Below are positions 37,432 to 46,444 of a DNA stretch of 47,051 bases, piece by piece; the stretch's first letter is position 1, and each line of letters begins with the position of its first letter. A program made the position numbers and the translations under genes. The notes beneath the pieces were generated by a model that was not told where the DNA came from, searched no databases, and worked only from the letters and a program-made list of their open reading frames with translations. Source of the stretch: an uncultured Enterobacteriaceae bacterium (GTDB taxonomy: Bacteria; Pseudomonadota; Gammaproteobacteria; Enterobacterales; Enterobacteriaceae); assembly GCA_947631255.1 (NCBI GenBank), contig CANRKT010000023.1, positions 1 through 47,051 on the forward strand, read 5' to 3'.

Positions 37432-38748
37432 ATGACACTGTTACGACACACCGCTTTAGGGCTGACGCTAGGTCTGGCACTAACCAGTCAGGCGATGGCT
37501 GTTACATCTATTCCTTTTTGGCATTCAATGGACGGGCAGCTGGGCAAGGAAGTGGATGCCCTGGCGACGCGTTTTAACGAAACCCACCCAGATTATAAAA
37601 TCGTGCCGGTTTACAAAGGTAACTACGAGCAGAACCTGGCTGCAGGGATAGCAGCCTACCGTACCGGTAATGCCCCCGCGATTCTGCAAGTTTATGAAGT
37701 TGGCACCGCGACCATGATGGCATCCAAAGCTATCAAGCCAGTGTATGAAGTGTTTAAAGATGCAGGCATTGTCTTTGATGAGTCGCAGTTTGTTCCGACC
37801 GTATCAGGTTATTACACCGATTCCCAAACCGGGCATTTACTGTCTCAGCCATTTAACAGCTCTACTCCAGTGCTGTATTACAACAAAGATGCGTTTAAAA
37901 AAGCCGGTCTGGATCCTGAACAACCACCAAAAACCTGGCAGGAAGTGGCGGACTACACCGCAAAATTGCGTGCATCAGGCATGAAATGCGGCTATGCCAG
38001 CGGCTGGCAGGGTTGGATCCAACTGGAAAACTTTAGCGCATGGCACGGCCTGCCAGTAGCGACACGAAATAACGGCTTTGATGGAACCGATGCGGTGCTG
38101 GTTTTCAATGCGCCAGAGCAAGTCAAACATATTCAGCTGTTGCAGGATATGAACAAGAAGGGCGATTTCAGTTACTTCGGTCGTAAAGACGAGTCCACTG
38201 AGAAGTTCTACAGCGGCGACTGCGCTATCACGACCGCGTCTTCAGGCTCACTGGCAGATATTCGTCAGTATGCCAAATTCAATTATGGTGTTGGCATGAT
38301 GCCTTACGATGCTGATGCTGAAAATGCGCCACAGAATGCCATTATCGGTGGAGCCAGCCTGTGGGTTATGGATGGTAAAGAACCAGAGACTTACAAGGGC
38401 GTTGCTGAATTCCTCGAATTCCTGGCTGAGCCTGAGAATGCAGCACAGTGGCATCAGAAAACCGGTTACCTGCCGATTACGACTGCCGCTTATGAGCAGA
38501 CCAAAAAAGACGGATTTTATGACCAGAATCCAGGGGCCGATATTGCCACCCGTCAGATGCTAAACAAACCCCCTTTGGCTCACACTAAAGGCCTGCGTCT
38601 TGGCAATATGCCGCAAATCCGTACCGTGGTTGATGAAGAGCTGGAATCTGTCTGGAGCGACAAAAAGACGCCTCAGCAGGCTTTGGATACCAGCGTAGAA
38701 CGTGGCAACCAACTACTTCGCCGCTTTGAGCAGTCAACTAAGTCATAA
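37432..38748 (+). CDS. ugpB: sn-Glycerol-3-phosphate-binding protein UgpB
   Basis: 438 residues, equal to E. coli. Signal peptide ends [17 protein letters not shown]. The mature protein is a maltose-binding-protein-like periplasmic receptor for G3P and glycerophosphodiesters; WHSMDG near its start and the segment [14 protein letters not shown] lie at the ligand cleft in the E. coli structure. First gene of ugpBAECQ, behind the Pho-box array. A hairpin separates it from ugpA. Confidence 0.97.
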   Translation: MTLLRHTALGLTLGLALTSQAMAVTSIPFWHSMDGQLGKEVDALATRFNETHPDYKIVPVYKGNYEQNLAAGIAAYRTGNAPAILQVYEVGTATMMASKAIKPVYEVFKDAGIVFDESQFVPTVSGYYTDSQTGHLLSQPFNSSTPVLYYNKDAFKKAGLDPEQPPKTWQEVADYTAKLRASGMKCGYASGWQGWIQLENFSAWHGLPVATRNNGFDGTDAVLVFNAPEQVKHIQLLQDMNKKGDFSYFGRKDESTEKFYSGDCAITTASSGSLADIRQYAKFNYGVGMMPYDADAENAPQNAIIGGASLWVMDGKEPETYKGVAEFLEFLAEPENAAQWHQKTGYLPITTAAYEQTKKDGFYDQNPGADIATRQMLNKPPLAHTKGLRLGNMPQIRTVVDEELESVWSDKKTPQQALDTSVERGNQLLRRFEQSTKS

Positions 38749-38768
38749 AAAATAAACAGTCTTCCCCC

Positions 38769-38798
38769 AAGATAAACGGTGTAACAGCCGTTTATCTT
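38769..38798 (+). terminator. ugpB-ugpA intercistronic stem-loop
   Basis: AAGATAAACGG and CCGTTTATCTT form a perfect 11-bp stem with an 8-base loop, followed by TCTCTGTTTTT. It probably reduces read-through so that the binding protein is made in excess, as at livK-livH. Confidence 0.75.
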
Positions 38799-38882
38799 CT
38801 CTGTTTTTACGACTAACTGACCCCGTCACCAAGGGAATGGATACCTGTATCACTCCCCGAATACGTTCAAAAGAGTAACGCT

Positions 38883-39770
38883 ATGTCATCATCTCGTCCG
38901 GTATTTCGTTCTAGCTGGCTGCCTTATGCCTTGGTTCTTCCACAGCTGGCCATTACCGTCATCTTCTTTATCTGGCCTGCTGGCAAAGCTCTCTGGTATT
39001 CGCTGCAAAGCACCGATCCGTTTGGGATTTCGAGTACTTTTGTCGGTCTGGAAAACTTCAGACAGCTGTTTAGCAACAGCTACTATCTGGATTCTTTTTA
39101 TACCACCATGATTTTCAGTGGGCTGGTTGCTGGCTGCGGCATGTTGATCTCGCTGTTTTTTGCCGCCTTGGTTGACTATGTGATACGTGGCAGTCGTTTT
39201 TATCAAACGTTACTGCTGTTGCCCTACGCCATTGCCCCGGCGGTAGCTGCGGTATTGTGGATGTTTTTGTTTAGTCCGGGCCGAGGCTTAATTACTCACA
39301 TGCTGGATTATTTTGGTTACGAATGGAACCATGCCCGGAATAGTGGCCAGGCGATGTTTCTGGTGGTGCTTGCTTCGGTATGGAAGCAAATTAGTTATAA
39401 CTTCTTGTTCTTCTTTGCTGCATTGCAATCCATTCCTCGCTCACTGGTTGAAGCTGCAGCGATCGACGGTGCCGGACCTGTGCGTCGCTTTTTCCGGATC
39501 TCGTTGCCGCTGATTGCTCCGGTGAGTTTCTTCCTGTTAGTGGTTAACCTGGTTTATGCCTTCTTCGATACCTTCCCTGTGATTGATGCCGCGACCGGAG
39601 GTGGGCCAATGCAGGCAACCACTACGCTGATTTATAAGATTTACCGCGAAGGTTTTGCCGGACTGGACTTGTCTTCTTCAGCGGCACAATCCGTAGTCCT
39701 GATGTTCCTGGTCATTATTCTGACTGTGGTTCAATTTCGCTTCGTGGAACGCAAGGTACGCTACCAATGA
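38883..39770 (+). CDS. ugpA: Glycerol-3-phosphate ABC permease UgpA
   Basis: 295 residues, equal to E. coli. Six membrane segments of the MalF/UgpA type and the EAA loop [29 protein letters not shown] that docks on the ATPase. It overlaps ugpE by ATGA. Confidence 0.97.
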   Translation: MSSSRPVFRSSWLPYALVLPQLAITVIFFIWPAGKALWYSLQSTDPFGISSTFVGLENFRQLFSNSYYLDSFYTTMIFSGLVAGCGMLISLFFAALVDYVIRGSRFYQTLLLLPYAIAPAVAAVLWMFLFSPGRGLITHMLDYFGYEWNHARNSGQAMFLVVLASVWKQISYNFLFFFAALQSIPRSLVEAAAIDGAGPVRRFFRISLPLIAPVSFFLLVVNLVYAFFDTFPVIDAATGGGPMQATTTLIYKIYREGFAGLDLSSSAAQSVVLMFLVIILTVVQFRFVERKVRYQ

Positions 39771-40612
39771 TTGAAAATAATCGTGGTCTGACATGGTTCA
39801 GCCATTCCATGCTGGCACTGGGTGTCATCGTGATTTTATTTCCGCTATATGTCGCCTTTGTTGCGGCAACGCTGGACAACGAGGCGATTTATCAAACACC
39901 GATGACGCTGATCCCGGGCTCTCACCTATGGGAAAATATCAGCTTTATCTGGAATCAGGGTGTCTCGAGTAACAGTGCTCCCTTTGGGCTAATGCTGTTT
40001 AACAGCGCCTTTATGGCGCTGGCGATCACCTTTGGGAAAATCACTGTTTCGATTCTTTCGGCCTTTGCCATTGTCTGGTTCCGTTTCCCATTTCGTACGC
40101 TATTTTTCTGGATGATTTTTCTCACTCTGATGCTGCCGGTCGAAGTGCGTATTTTTCCGACCGTGGATGTGGTGGCGAATCTGAATATGATAGATAGCTA
40201 TACCGGTTTAACCCTGCCGCTGATGGCATCGGCAACCGCAACATTCTTGTTTCGCCAGTTCTTTATGGCCTTACCTGATGAGCTTATTGAAGCTGCTCGT
40301 ATTGATGGCGCTTCACCGATTCGCTTTTTCGTTGACATTGTGCTGCCGTTATCGAAAACCAACCTTGCAGCATTGTTTGTTATCACCTTTATCTACGGCT
40401 GGAACCAGTATCTCTGGCCGTTACTGATCATTAGTGATGCTTCTCTTGGTACTGCGGTTGCGGGTATCAGAGGCATGATCTCCAGCGGAGAAGGTTCAAC
40501 TCAATGGAATCAGGTCATGGCAGCGATGCTGCTGACCCTTATCCCTCCGATGATAGTTGTTTTAGTGATGCAGCGTGCGTTTGTACGTGGACTAGTTGAG
40601 AGTGAGAAATAA
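39767..40612 (+). CDS. ugpE: Glycerol-3-phosphate ABC permease UgpE
   Basis: 281 residues, equal to E. coli. Second inner-membrane permease, MalG type, with the EAA loop [30 protein letters not shown] and the conserved [10 protein letters not shown] segment. It starts inside the ugpA stop and is separated from ugpC by three bases. Confidence 0.97.
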   Translation: MIENNRGLTWFSHSMLALGVIVILFPLYVAFVAATLDNEAIYQTPMTLIPGSHLWENISFIWNQGVSSNSAPFGLMLFNSAFMALAITFGKITVSILSAFAIVWFRFPFRTLFFWMIFLTLMLPVEVRIFPTVDVVANLNMIDSYTGLTLPLMASATATFLFRQFFMALPDELIEAARIDGASPIRFFVDIVLPLSKTNLAALFVITFIYGWNQYLWPLLIISDASLGTAVAGIRGMISSGEGSTQWNQVMAAMLLTLIPPMIVVLVMQRAFVRGLVESEK

Positions 40613-40615
40613 CAG

Positions 40616-41686
40616 ATGGCAGGATTGAAGCTACAGGCAGTTACCAAAAGCTGGGATGGCAAAACACAGGTTATTCAACCGCTAACCGTTGATGTTGCTG
40701 ACGGTGAGTTTATTGTGATGGTAGGGCCATCTGGCTGTGGAAAATCAACTTTATTACGGATGGTTGCCGGGCTGGAGCGGGTGACCAGCGGCGATATCTG
40801 GATTGATAATAAGCGTGTGACGGAGATGGAACCCAAAGAGCGCGGTATCGCGATGGTATTCCAGAACTACGCATTGTATCCGCACATGACCGTTGAAGAG
40901 AATATGGCCTGGGGCCTGAAGATTCGTGGCATGGGAAAAGAGCAGATCCGTCAGAAGGTGCTCGAAGCCGCACGTATTCTGGAGCTGGATAATTTTCTCA
41001 CACGTCGTCCCCGTGAGCTGTCAGGCGGTCAGCGTCAGCGTGTGGCAATGGGAAGGGCGATTGTGCGCTCACCGGCCCTGTTCTTATTTGACGAACCGCT
41101 ATCAAACCTTGATGCCAAACTGCGTGTACAGATGCGCCTCGAGCTACAACAGTTACACCGCCGCCTCAAAACCACCAGTCTCTATGTGACCCATGATCAG
41201 GTTGAGGCCATGACCCTGGCCCAGCGCGTGATGGTGATGAACAAAGGCATTGCCGAGCAGATTGGCACGCCAGTAGAAGTCTATGAACGCCCGGCGAGCC
41301 GTTTTGTTGCCAGCTTTATTGGCTCTCCGGCCATGAACTTGCTGGAAGGTAAGGTAAGTGTTGATGGCCAGAGTTTCGAACCTGAAGGTGGCGACAGGCT
41401 TCCTCTGGGTGACACCCATTTAGCTCTGGCAGGTAAAACTATCACTCTGGGTATTCGCCCTGAACATATTACGCTAAGCTCTGAGGCCGAAGGCGGTATT
41501 CCACTGGTCACGGAAACGCTGGAGATCCTTGGCGCAGATAATCTGGTACATGGACGCTTTGGTCAGCAAAACGTGATAGTTCGCTTAGACCACAAAATGC
41601 GTCCGGAACCGGGCAGTAAACTGTGGTTGCATATACCAAAAGAACATCTGCATTTCTTTGATGCTAAAACGGGACGTCGTTTATGA
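40616..41686 (+). CDS. ugpC: Glycerol-3-phosphate ABC ATPase UgpC
   Basis: 356 residues, equal to E. coli. MalK-like ATPase: Walker [11 protein letters not shown]-loop [12 protein letters not shown], signature [14 protein letters not shown], Walker [17 protein letters not shown], switch H in [15 protein letters not shown]-terminal OB-type regulatory domain (from about residue 240) has GIRPEHITL. In E. coli UgpC and MalK can replace each other. It overlaps ugpQ by ATGA. Confidence 0.97.
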   Translation: MAGLKLQAVTKSWDGKTQVIQPLTVDVADGEFIVMVGPSGCGKSTLLRMVAGLERVTSGDIWIDNKRVTEMEPKERGIAMVFQNYALYPHMTVEENMAWGLKIRGMGKEQIRQKVLEAARILELDNFLTRRPRELSGGQRQRVAMGRAIVRSPALFLFDEPLSNLDAKLRVQMRLELQQLHRRLKTTSLYVTHDQVEAMTLAQRVMVMNKGIAEQIGTPVEVYERPASRFVASFIGSPAMNLLEGKVSVDGQSFEPEGGDRLPLGDTHLALAGKTITLGIRPEHITLSSEAEGGIPLVTETLEILGADNLVHGRFGQQNVIVRLDHKMRPEPGSKLWLHIPKEHLHFFDAKTGRRL

Positions 41687-42441
41687 GTCACTGGCCTTAT
41701 CCCAAAATAGTTGCCCATCGTGGTGGCGGCAAACTGGCACCTGAAAATACCTTAGCCGCCATTAATACTGGCGCGCATTACGGTCATACCATGATTGAGT
41801 TTGATGCCAAACTTTCGCAGGATGGACACATTTTCTTGCTGCATGACGACACCCTTGAACGTACCAGCAATGGCTGGGGTATTGCCGGTGATTTACGCTG
41901 GAGCCAGTTAGTCAATATTGACGCCGGTAGCTGGTTTAGTGGCGAGTTTGCGGGTGAGCCTTTACCGCTATTAGCGCAGGTGGCTGAACGCTGCCAGCAG
42001 CACGGGATGATGGCCAATATTGAAATTAAACCCACTACTGGGCTGGAACGTGAAACGGGCACTGCAATAGCACTGGCGGCGCGCGAGCTCTGGCGTGGGC
42101 ACACGGCACCCTTGCTGTCCTCTTTTGCTATCGAGGCGCTTGAAGCGGCTCAGCAGGTCGCCCCTGAACTCCCCAGAGGGCTGTTACTGGATAGTTGGCG
42201 TGAAGACTGGTTAGAACTCACCACAAGGCTTGGCTGTGTGTCTATTCACCTGAACCACAAATTGCTTGATGAAGCACGAGTGGCGATGTTGAAGGCGGCT
42301 GGCTTGCATATCCTGGTGTATACCGTGAATTCTCCAGCACGTGCAGCCCAGTTGCTGCTGTGGGGAGTGGACGCTATTTGTACTGACAGCATTGACCAAA
42401 TTGGGCCAGATTTTTCAGCAACCGATGCGCTATTAGTTTGA
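41683..42441 (+). CDS. ugpQ: Cytoplasmic glycerophosphodiester phosphodiesterase UgpQ
   Basis: 252 residues (E. coli 247). GDPD-family TIM barrel that hydrolyses glycerophosphodiesters to G3P and the alcohol, using substrate brought in by UgpBAEC. The catalytic pattern [17 protein letters not shown], then [24 protein letters not shown], shows the His, Arg, Glu, Asp and second His of the active site. NIEIKPTTG supplies the second metal-binding Glu. The last gene of the operon; a shared hairpin follows. Confidence 0.96.
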   Translation: MSHWPYPKIVAHRGGGKLAPENTLAAINTGAHYGHTMIEFDAKLSQDGHIFLLHDDTLERTSNGWGIAGDLRWSQLVNIDAGSWFSGEFAGEPLPLLAQVAERCQQHGMMANIEIKPTTGLERETGTAIALAARELWRGHTAPLLSSFAIEALEAAQQVAPELPRGLLLDSWREDWLELTTRLGCVSIHLNHKLLDEARVAMLKAAGLHILVYTVNSPARAAQLLLWGVDAICTDSIDQIGPDFSATDALLV

Positions 42442-42449
42442 ATGGACGA

Positions 42450-42483
42450 CTTAACGCCATTGCAATCTGAGAGTGGCGTTAAG
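42450..42483. terminator. ugpQ/yhhA convergent hairpin
   Basis: CTTAACGCCA and TGGCGTTAAG form a perfect 10-bp stem around a 14-base loop, between two convergent stop codons. Confidence 0.75.
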
Positions 42484-42490
42484 TTTAAGG

Positions 42491-42799
42491 CTAATTACCC
42501 AGCTGCTTGCGACCGGTGTTCTTCGACGGCTCTTTTCTGATACCGGGCTGTGACTCTTGAACAGGCTGCCTCTGAGAATTGAGGGTGTTATTGAGCTGCT
42601 GCTGTTGTTGTAAACTTTGACTTTGAATCTGTTGATTGAGCATTTTTTGCTGCTGTTGCTGCTGAGCTTGCATCTGGGTTTGTAACCGCTGCTGAGTTGG
42701 ATTCTGATAACCTGGTAAATTCGGGTTATTGAGCGAATTGGGTGCTTGAGCCAGACTAGCCAGGGGCATCAGCAGTACGAGTAGTAGTAATTTTTTCAT
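42491..42799 (-). CDS. yhhA: Gln-rich secreted protein YhhA (DUF2756)
   Basis: 102 residues, shorter than E. coli YhhA (about 146). A signal peptide (MKKLLLLVLLMPLASLAQA) precedes the family motif NSLNNPNLPGYQNPTQQRLQTQMQ. A long Gln-rich, probably coiled stretch follows (residues about 41-80) and then a basic tail. Function unknown. In E. coli ggt is its neighbour; ggt is absent here. Length variation in this family is common because of the Gln repeats. Confidence 0.85.
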   Translation of the reverse strand: MKKLLLLVLLMPLASLAQAPNSLNNPNLPGYQNPTQQRLQTQMQAQQQQQQKMLNQQIQSQSLQQQQQLNNTLNSQRQPVQESQPGIRKEPSKNTGRKQLGN

Positions 42800-42887
42800 C
42801 GCTATCCCCTCATTTCAGAAGTTCAAATAGTATACGCGATTTTCCCAGCGATAGAGCGGTTACTCCTGTAGCCGCCATTATCTGCGA

Positions 42888-43385
42888 TCATGCGGGTTTG
42901 AAGCGTGCCATAAAATAAGCGTCAACATACTGGCCGTCGCGAAATGCAAAGCGCTTACTCGTGCCTTCCACCTCGAAGCCGAATTTACCATACAGCGCCA
43001 GAGCGGCAACATTATCGGTATAGACCGTCAGTTCAATACGCTCAATCCGTAGCCAGTTATCACACAGGTTAACCATCTGCTGCATTAATGCCGAAGCGAC
43101 TCCTTGGCCCTGATACTGTTCACTCACACCCATGCCAAAGGTGGCGACATGGCTGCGCCTGGGTGAGGGGTCTACCATCAGCGATAGCTGACCCACTACC
43201 TTATTTTCGATGCAAGCTACCAGAGAGTAATGACCTGTGGGTAGGTCAGTGGTACGTGTTTGCCACTTCTTGAGTGTGGGATGAGGTAGCTGGAGAGTGT
43301 CACGGTAAAGAGCGGGTTGAGAATAAATCTCATGTAAAGCTTCAGCATCATCAATTTCAGCGTGACGTACCACAACCTGTTTCAT
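42888..43385 (-). CDS. yhhY: GNAT N-acetyltransferase YhhY
   Basis: 165 residues (E. coli 162). GNAT acetyltransferase with acetyl-CoA loop QYQGQGVASALMQQMV in place of the usual R/Q-x-x-G-x-G/A. The block CDNWLRIERIELTVYTDNVAALALYGKFGFEVEGT is diagnostic of YhhY, reported in E. coli as an L-amino acid N-acetyltransferase. It is divergent from ryhB, as in E. coli. Confidence 0.92.
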   Translation of the reverse strand: MKQVVVRHAEIDDAEALHEIYSQPALYRDTLQLPHPTLKKWQTRTTDLPTGHYSLVACIENKVVGQLSLMVDPSPRRSHVATFGMGVSEQYQGQGVASALMQQMVNLCDNWLRIERIELTVYTDNVAALALYGKFGFEVEGTSKRFAFRDGQYVDAYFMARFKPA

Positions 43386-43485
43386 TTCGTTTTGCCTCAG
43401 TAAGTTACAAAAAACCTTTTTAACATCAGTGACTTTAAATACAAAAGCAATGGATATTATTTTTCAAATAGTGCTTTACAAGTGC

Positions 43486-43506
43486 GAATGATAATGATTA
43501 TTATTG
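43486..43506 (+). promoter_or_regulatory. Fur box over the ryhB promoter
   Basis: GAATGATAATGATTATTATTG matches the Fur consensus GATAATGATAATCATTATC in most positions and coincides with the ryhB -10 region (TATTGT). The core is the same as in E. coli ryhB. Confidence 0.92.
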
Positions 43507-43510
43507 TCAT

Positions 43511-43608
43511 GCATTCAGGGGGGACCCCTACGGAGACATCCTGAAGGCACGACATTGCTCACATTGCTTCCAGTATTACTTTAGCCAGCCGGGTGCTGGC
43601 TTTTTTTT
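43511..43608 (+). ncRNA. ryhB: RyhB small RNA
   Basis: About 98 nt from the start inferred by alignment with E. coli. The seed and core GCACGACATTGCTCACATTG followed by CTTCCAGTATTACTT is essentially the E. coli RyhB sequence, and the Rho-independent terminator AGCCAGCCGGGTGCTGGCT plus eight T ends it. The 5' stem differs from E. coli but still folds (TTCAGGGGGGACCCC). Fur-repressed, Hfq-dependent regulator that represses mRNAs of iron-using proteins during iron starvation. Location next to yhhY is conserved. Confidence 0.95.
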
Positions 43609-43729
43609 GCCTGCTATTCAGTACATAGTCTATTTTTATCCCGCCTTATTAAGTATCACAGAAGCCACTCTTGGCGCCAAAAACCAATGAAAAATACAGG
43701 TGGCTTTACAAGGACTATCCTATGACTCT

Positions 43730-43872
43730 ACAGATAGCATTCAGGACGCCTCATATCAGACCTTATTGCACGGAGAGACTAATTACGTCAGTGAAACTGA
43801 TGTTCTCATCAATATGACGTTGCTGGAATATGGCTTTGATCAGCGTCTCCGTCGGTAGTAACGCTGGGTTAA
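43730..43872 (+). pseudogene. yhhX: Remnant of the yhhX oxidoreductase C-terminus
   Basis: In the frame starting at 43742, QDASYQTLLHGETNYVSETD and then VLINMTLLEYGFDQ align with the C-terminus of E. coli YhhX (YDALYQTITHGAPNYVKESE, then VLTNLEILERGFEQ). Right after this a one-base deletion shifts the frame: reading from 43843 gives ASPSVVTLG and a stop at 43870-43872, matching E. coli ASPSTVTLAK. About 85-90% of the gene (a Gfo/Idh/MocA NAD-dependent oxidoreductase of about 345 residues) is gone. It lies between ryhB and yhhW on the expected strand. Confidence 0.85.
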
Positions 43873-43996
43873 GGGACTGAACGATATCTTTCTCTGTTCA
43901 ATTTTTTTGACTATAGGCGTCAGTTTTCCCCCTCTATGATTATCAGTTAAACCAGTCCACACTTAAGTCATCAAAGAGATTTCAGGAGTTCACAAC

Positions 43997-44692
43997 ATGA
44001 TTTATTTACGACAGGCTCAAGAACGCGGACACGCAAACCACGGTTGGCTGGATAGCTGGCATACCTTTTCATTCGCAAACTACCATGATGCTAATTTTAT
44101 GGGATTCTCAGCACTGCGCGTGATTAATGAAGATGTGATTGATCCCGGCCAGGGGTTTGGAACCCATCCCCATAAAGACATGGAAATTCTGACCTATGTC
44201 CTTAAGGGAACCGTTGAACATCAGGACAGTATGGGTAACAAAGAGCAAATCCCTGCGGGTGAGTTCCAGATAATGAGTGCGGGAACCGGCGTCAGACACT
44301 CAGAATATAACGCCAGTCAGACTGAACCGTTGCACCTGTATCAGATCTGGATCATTCCAGAAACTAATGGCATTACGCCGCGTTATGAACAACGTCGTTT
44401 TGATGCAGCGACCGGACGCCAACTGGTGCTCTCGCCGGACGCCAGAGAAGGTTCGCTCAAGGTCTATCAGGATATGGAGCTTTCTCGCTGGCCACTGGAA
44501 AAAGCGGAGCAGGCGGTTTATTCAATCGTTCCCGGTCGTCGCGTCTGGATCCAGGTGGTGAAGGGCGATGTGGTGGTTAATGGCACTCAGGCTAAAACCA
44601 GTGACGCCATTGCGGTCTGGGACGAGCAGGTTATTGCCATTGAAGCGACTGAAGAAAGCGAAATTCTGTTATTCGATTTGCCGCCGGTTTAA
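43997..44692 (+). CDS. yhhW: Pirin-family quercetin 2,3-dioxygenase YhhW
   Basis: 231 residues, equal to E. coli YhhW. Bicupin of the pirin family; the N-terminal metal site H57, H59, H101 and E103 is in THPHKDMEILTYVLKGTVEHQD and TGVRHSEYN. E. coli YhhW has quercetinase activity in vitro; its natural substrate is unknown. The last segment (DAIAVWDEQVIAIEATEESEILLFDLPPV) matches E. coli. AGGAG precedes the ATG. Confidence 0.95.
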   Translation: MIYLRQAQERGHANHGWLDSWHTFSFANYHDANFMGFSALRVINEDVIDPGQGFGTHPHKDMEILTYVLKGTVEHQDSMGNKEQIPAGEFQIMSAGTGVRHSEYNASQTEPLHLYQIWIIPETNGITPRYEQRRFDAATGRQLVLSPDAREGSLKVYQDMELSRWPLEKAEQAVYSIVPGRRVWIQVVKGDVVVNGTQAKTSDAIAVWDEQVIAIEATEESEILLFDLPPV

Positions 44693-44709
44693 CGGTTTTG
44701 GCTCACAAT

Positions 44710-44732
44710 CCTCCCCTGAAAAGGGGAGGGTT
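44710..44732 (+). terminator. yhhW hairpin terminator
   Basis: CCTCCCC, loop TGAAAA, GGGGAGG and then GTT: a strong 7-bp GC stem, with only a short T stretch. Confidence 0.65.
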
Positions 44733-44786
44733 CATCTTGTGACATGCTAAACTGGGGTATCGATAATTGAAAACCCAGCTGAATGC

Positions 44787-45782
44787 ATGAAAAAGAAAAG
44801 ACCAGTACTTCAAGATGTTGCCGATCGTGTTGGCGTCACGAAAATGACCGTCAGCCGATTTTTGCGCACCCCTGATAGGGTTTCTGCCGCTGTAGGGATC
44901 AAAATCGCTGCTGCGTTAGACGAACTCGGTTATATTCCGAATCGTGCTCCGGACATGCTTTCTAATTCAACCAGCCGGGCTATCGGTGTATTACTTCCCT
45001 CCCTGACCAACCAGGTCTTTGCTGAAGTGCTGCGCGGTATCGAGGATATCGTCGACGCGAATGGCTATCAGACCATCCTGGCGCACTTTGGTTATAAACC
45101 TGAAAGGGAAGAAGAGCGGTTGGAGTCGATGCTTTCCTGGAACATTGACGGGCTGATTCTGACCGAACGTACACATACCCCCAGAACGCTAAAAATGATT
45201 GAAGTCGCTGGTATCCCGGTGGTGGAACTGATGGATAGCGTTTCTCCCTGCCTGGATATCGCGGTCGGGTTTGATAATTTTGAAGCCGCTCGTCAGATGA
45301 CCGCCGCTATGATTGCCCGCGGTTATCGTCACGTGGCGTATCTGGGTGCACGTCTTGATGAGCGAACGCTTATCAAACAGCAAGGTTATCAGCAGGCGAT
45401 GCATGATGCAGGCCTTAATCCACGCAGTGTGATGGTGATGAATGCTTCTTCATACTCAACCGGAGCTGAACTACTACGCCAGGCCCGCCTTGAATATCCT
45501 GAGCTGGACAGTATCTTTTGTACTAACGATGACTTAGCCATAGGTGCGGCATTTGAATGCCAGCGCCAGGGGCTACGCATTCCGCAGGATATTGCAATCG
45601 CAGGTTTCCATGGCCATGACATTGGTCAGGTGATGGAACCTCGTCTTGCCAGTGTGATCACCCCGAGAGAACAAATGGGGCGGCTGGGGGCTGAACGGCT
45701 GTTAGCGCGCATTCGAGGTGAAGAGGTATTACCTGAAAAACTGGACTTAGGATTTACTCTGTCACCAGGTGGTTCTATTTAA
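44787..45782 (+). CDS. gntR: Gluconate operon repressor GntR (LacI family)
   Basis: 331 residues, equal to E. coli. The N-terminal helix-turn-helix VLQDVADRVGVTKMTVSRFLRTP and hinge AALDELGYIPNRAPDMLS belong to the LacI family, followed by the periplasmic-binding-like effector domain (GVLLPSLTNQVFAEVLRGIED). It represses gntK and other gluconate genes; gluconate releases it. A matching operator lies before gntK. Confidence 0.97.
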   Translation: MKKKRPVLQDVADRVGVTKMTVSRFLRTPDRVSAAVGIKIAAALDELGYIPNRAPDMLSNSTSRAIGVLLPSLTNQVFAEVLRGIEDIVDANGYQTILAHFGYKPEREEERLESMLSWNIDGLILTERTHTPRTLKMIEVAGIPVVELMDSVSPCLDIAVGFDNFEAARQMTAAMIARGYRHVAYLGARLDERTLIKQQGYQQAMHDAGLNPRSVMVMNASSYSTGAELLRQARLEYPELDSIFCTNDDLAIGAAFECQRQGLRIPQDIAIAGFHGHDIGQVMEPRLASVITPREQMGRLGAERLLARIRGEEVLPEKLDLGFTLSPGGSI

Positions 45783-45861
45783 GCCCTTTTTATTGACGAA
45801 ACTCACATTTATGCCCGCTCCGGCTAGGATGTTATTGCTTCTTATCGTATTGTCCTGAAAA

Positions 45862-45877
45862 ATGTTACCGATAACAT
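45862..45877 (+). promoter_or_regulatory. GntR operator upstream of gntK
   Basis: ATGTTACCGATAACAT is a 16-bp palindrome with one mismatched pair, the known GntR operator type (ATGTTA...TAACAT). It ends 36 bases before gntK. A weak CRP-like site ATTGA-N6-TCACA is at 45792-45807. Confidence 0.88.
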
Positions 45878-45913
45878 CTATCAGCGACAATGTGTTGCTG
45901 ACCGGAGCAATGC

Positions 45914-46444
45914 ATGAACATTACTAACCATGATAATCATATTTATGTCCTGATGGGCGTTTCAGGCAGCGGTAAGTCCGTGGTTGCCAGCGAAGTCGCT
46001 CATCAGCTTCACGCGGTATTTCTTGATGGCGATTTTCTTCATCCGCGCCGTAATATTATGAAAATGGCGTCTGGTGAAGCCTTAAATGATGAAGATCGTA
46101 TCCCCTGGTTACAGGCCCTGAATGACGCAGCGTTTGCGATGCAACGTACCAACAAAGTGTCGTTGATTGTCTGTTCATCTCTGAAGAAAGACTACCGCGA
46201 CCGACTGCGTGACGGTAATCCAAACCTCTCTTTTATTTATTTAAAAGGCGACTTCGAGGTTATCGAGTCACGCCTTAAAGCCCGTAAAGGCCACTTCTTC
46301 AAAACGGATATGCTTAAGACTCAGTTTGCCGCACTCGAAGAGCCCCAGGCTGATGAGGCTGATGTTCAGGTGGTTGATATCAGCCAGTCACTGGATGCGG
46401 TGATTGCTGGTGTAAAAAACCTGATAGAAGAAAAGAATCGCTGA
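45914..46444 (+). CDS. gntK: Gluconokinase
   Basis: 176 residues (E. coli 175). P-loop kinase that phosphorylates D-gluconate to 6-phosphogluconate. Walker A GVSGSGKS, the gluconate-binding DGDFLHPRRNIMKMASGEALND and the LID-region RLKARKGHFFK are present. In E. coli gntU, the low-affinity gluconate permease, follows in the same operon; here it does not, and the sequence changes to a gene-poor junction. Confidence 0.96.
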   Translation: MNITNHDNHIYVLMGVSGSGKSVVASEVAHQLHAVFLDGDFLHPRRNIMKMASGEALNDEDRIPWLQALNDAAFAMQRTNKVSLIVCSSLKKDYRDRLRDGNPNLSFIYLKGDFEVIESRLKARKGHFFKTDMLKTQFAALEEPQADEADVQVVDISQSLDAVIAGVKNLIEEKNR

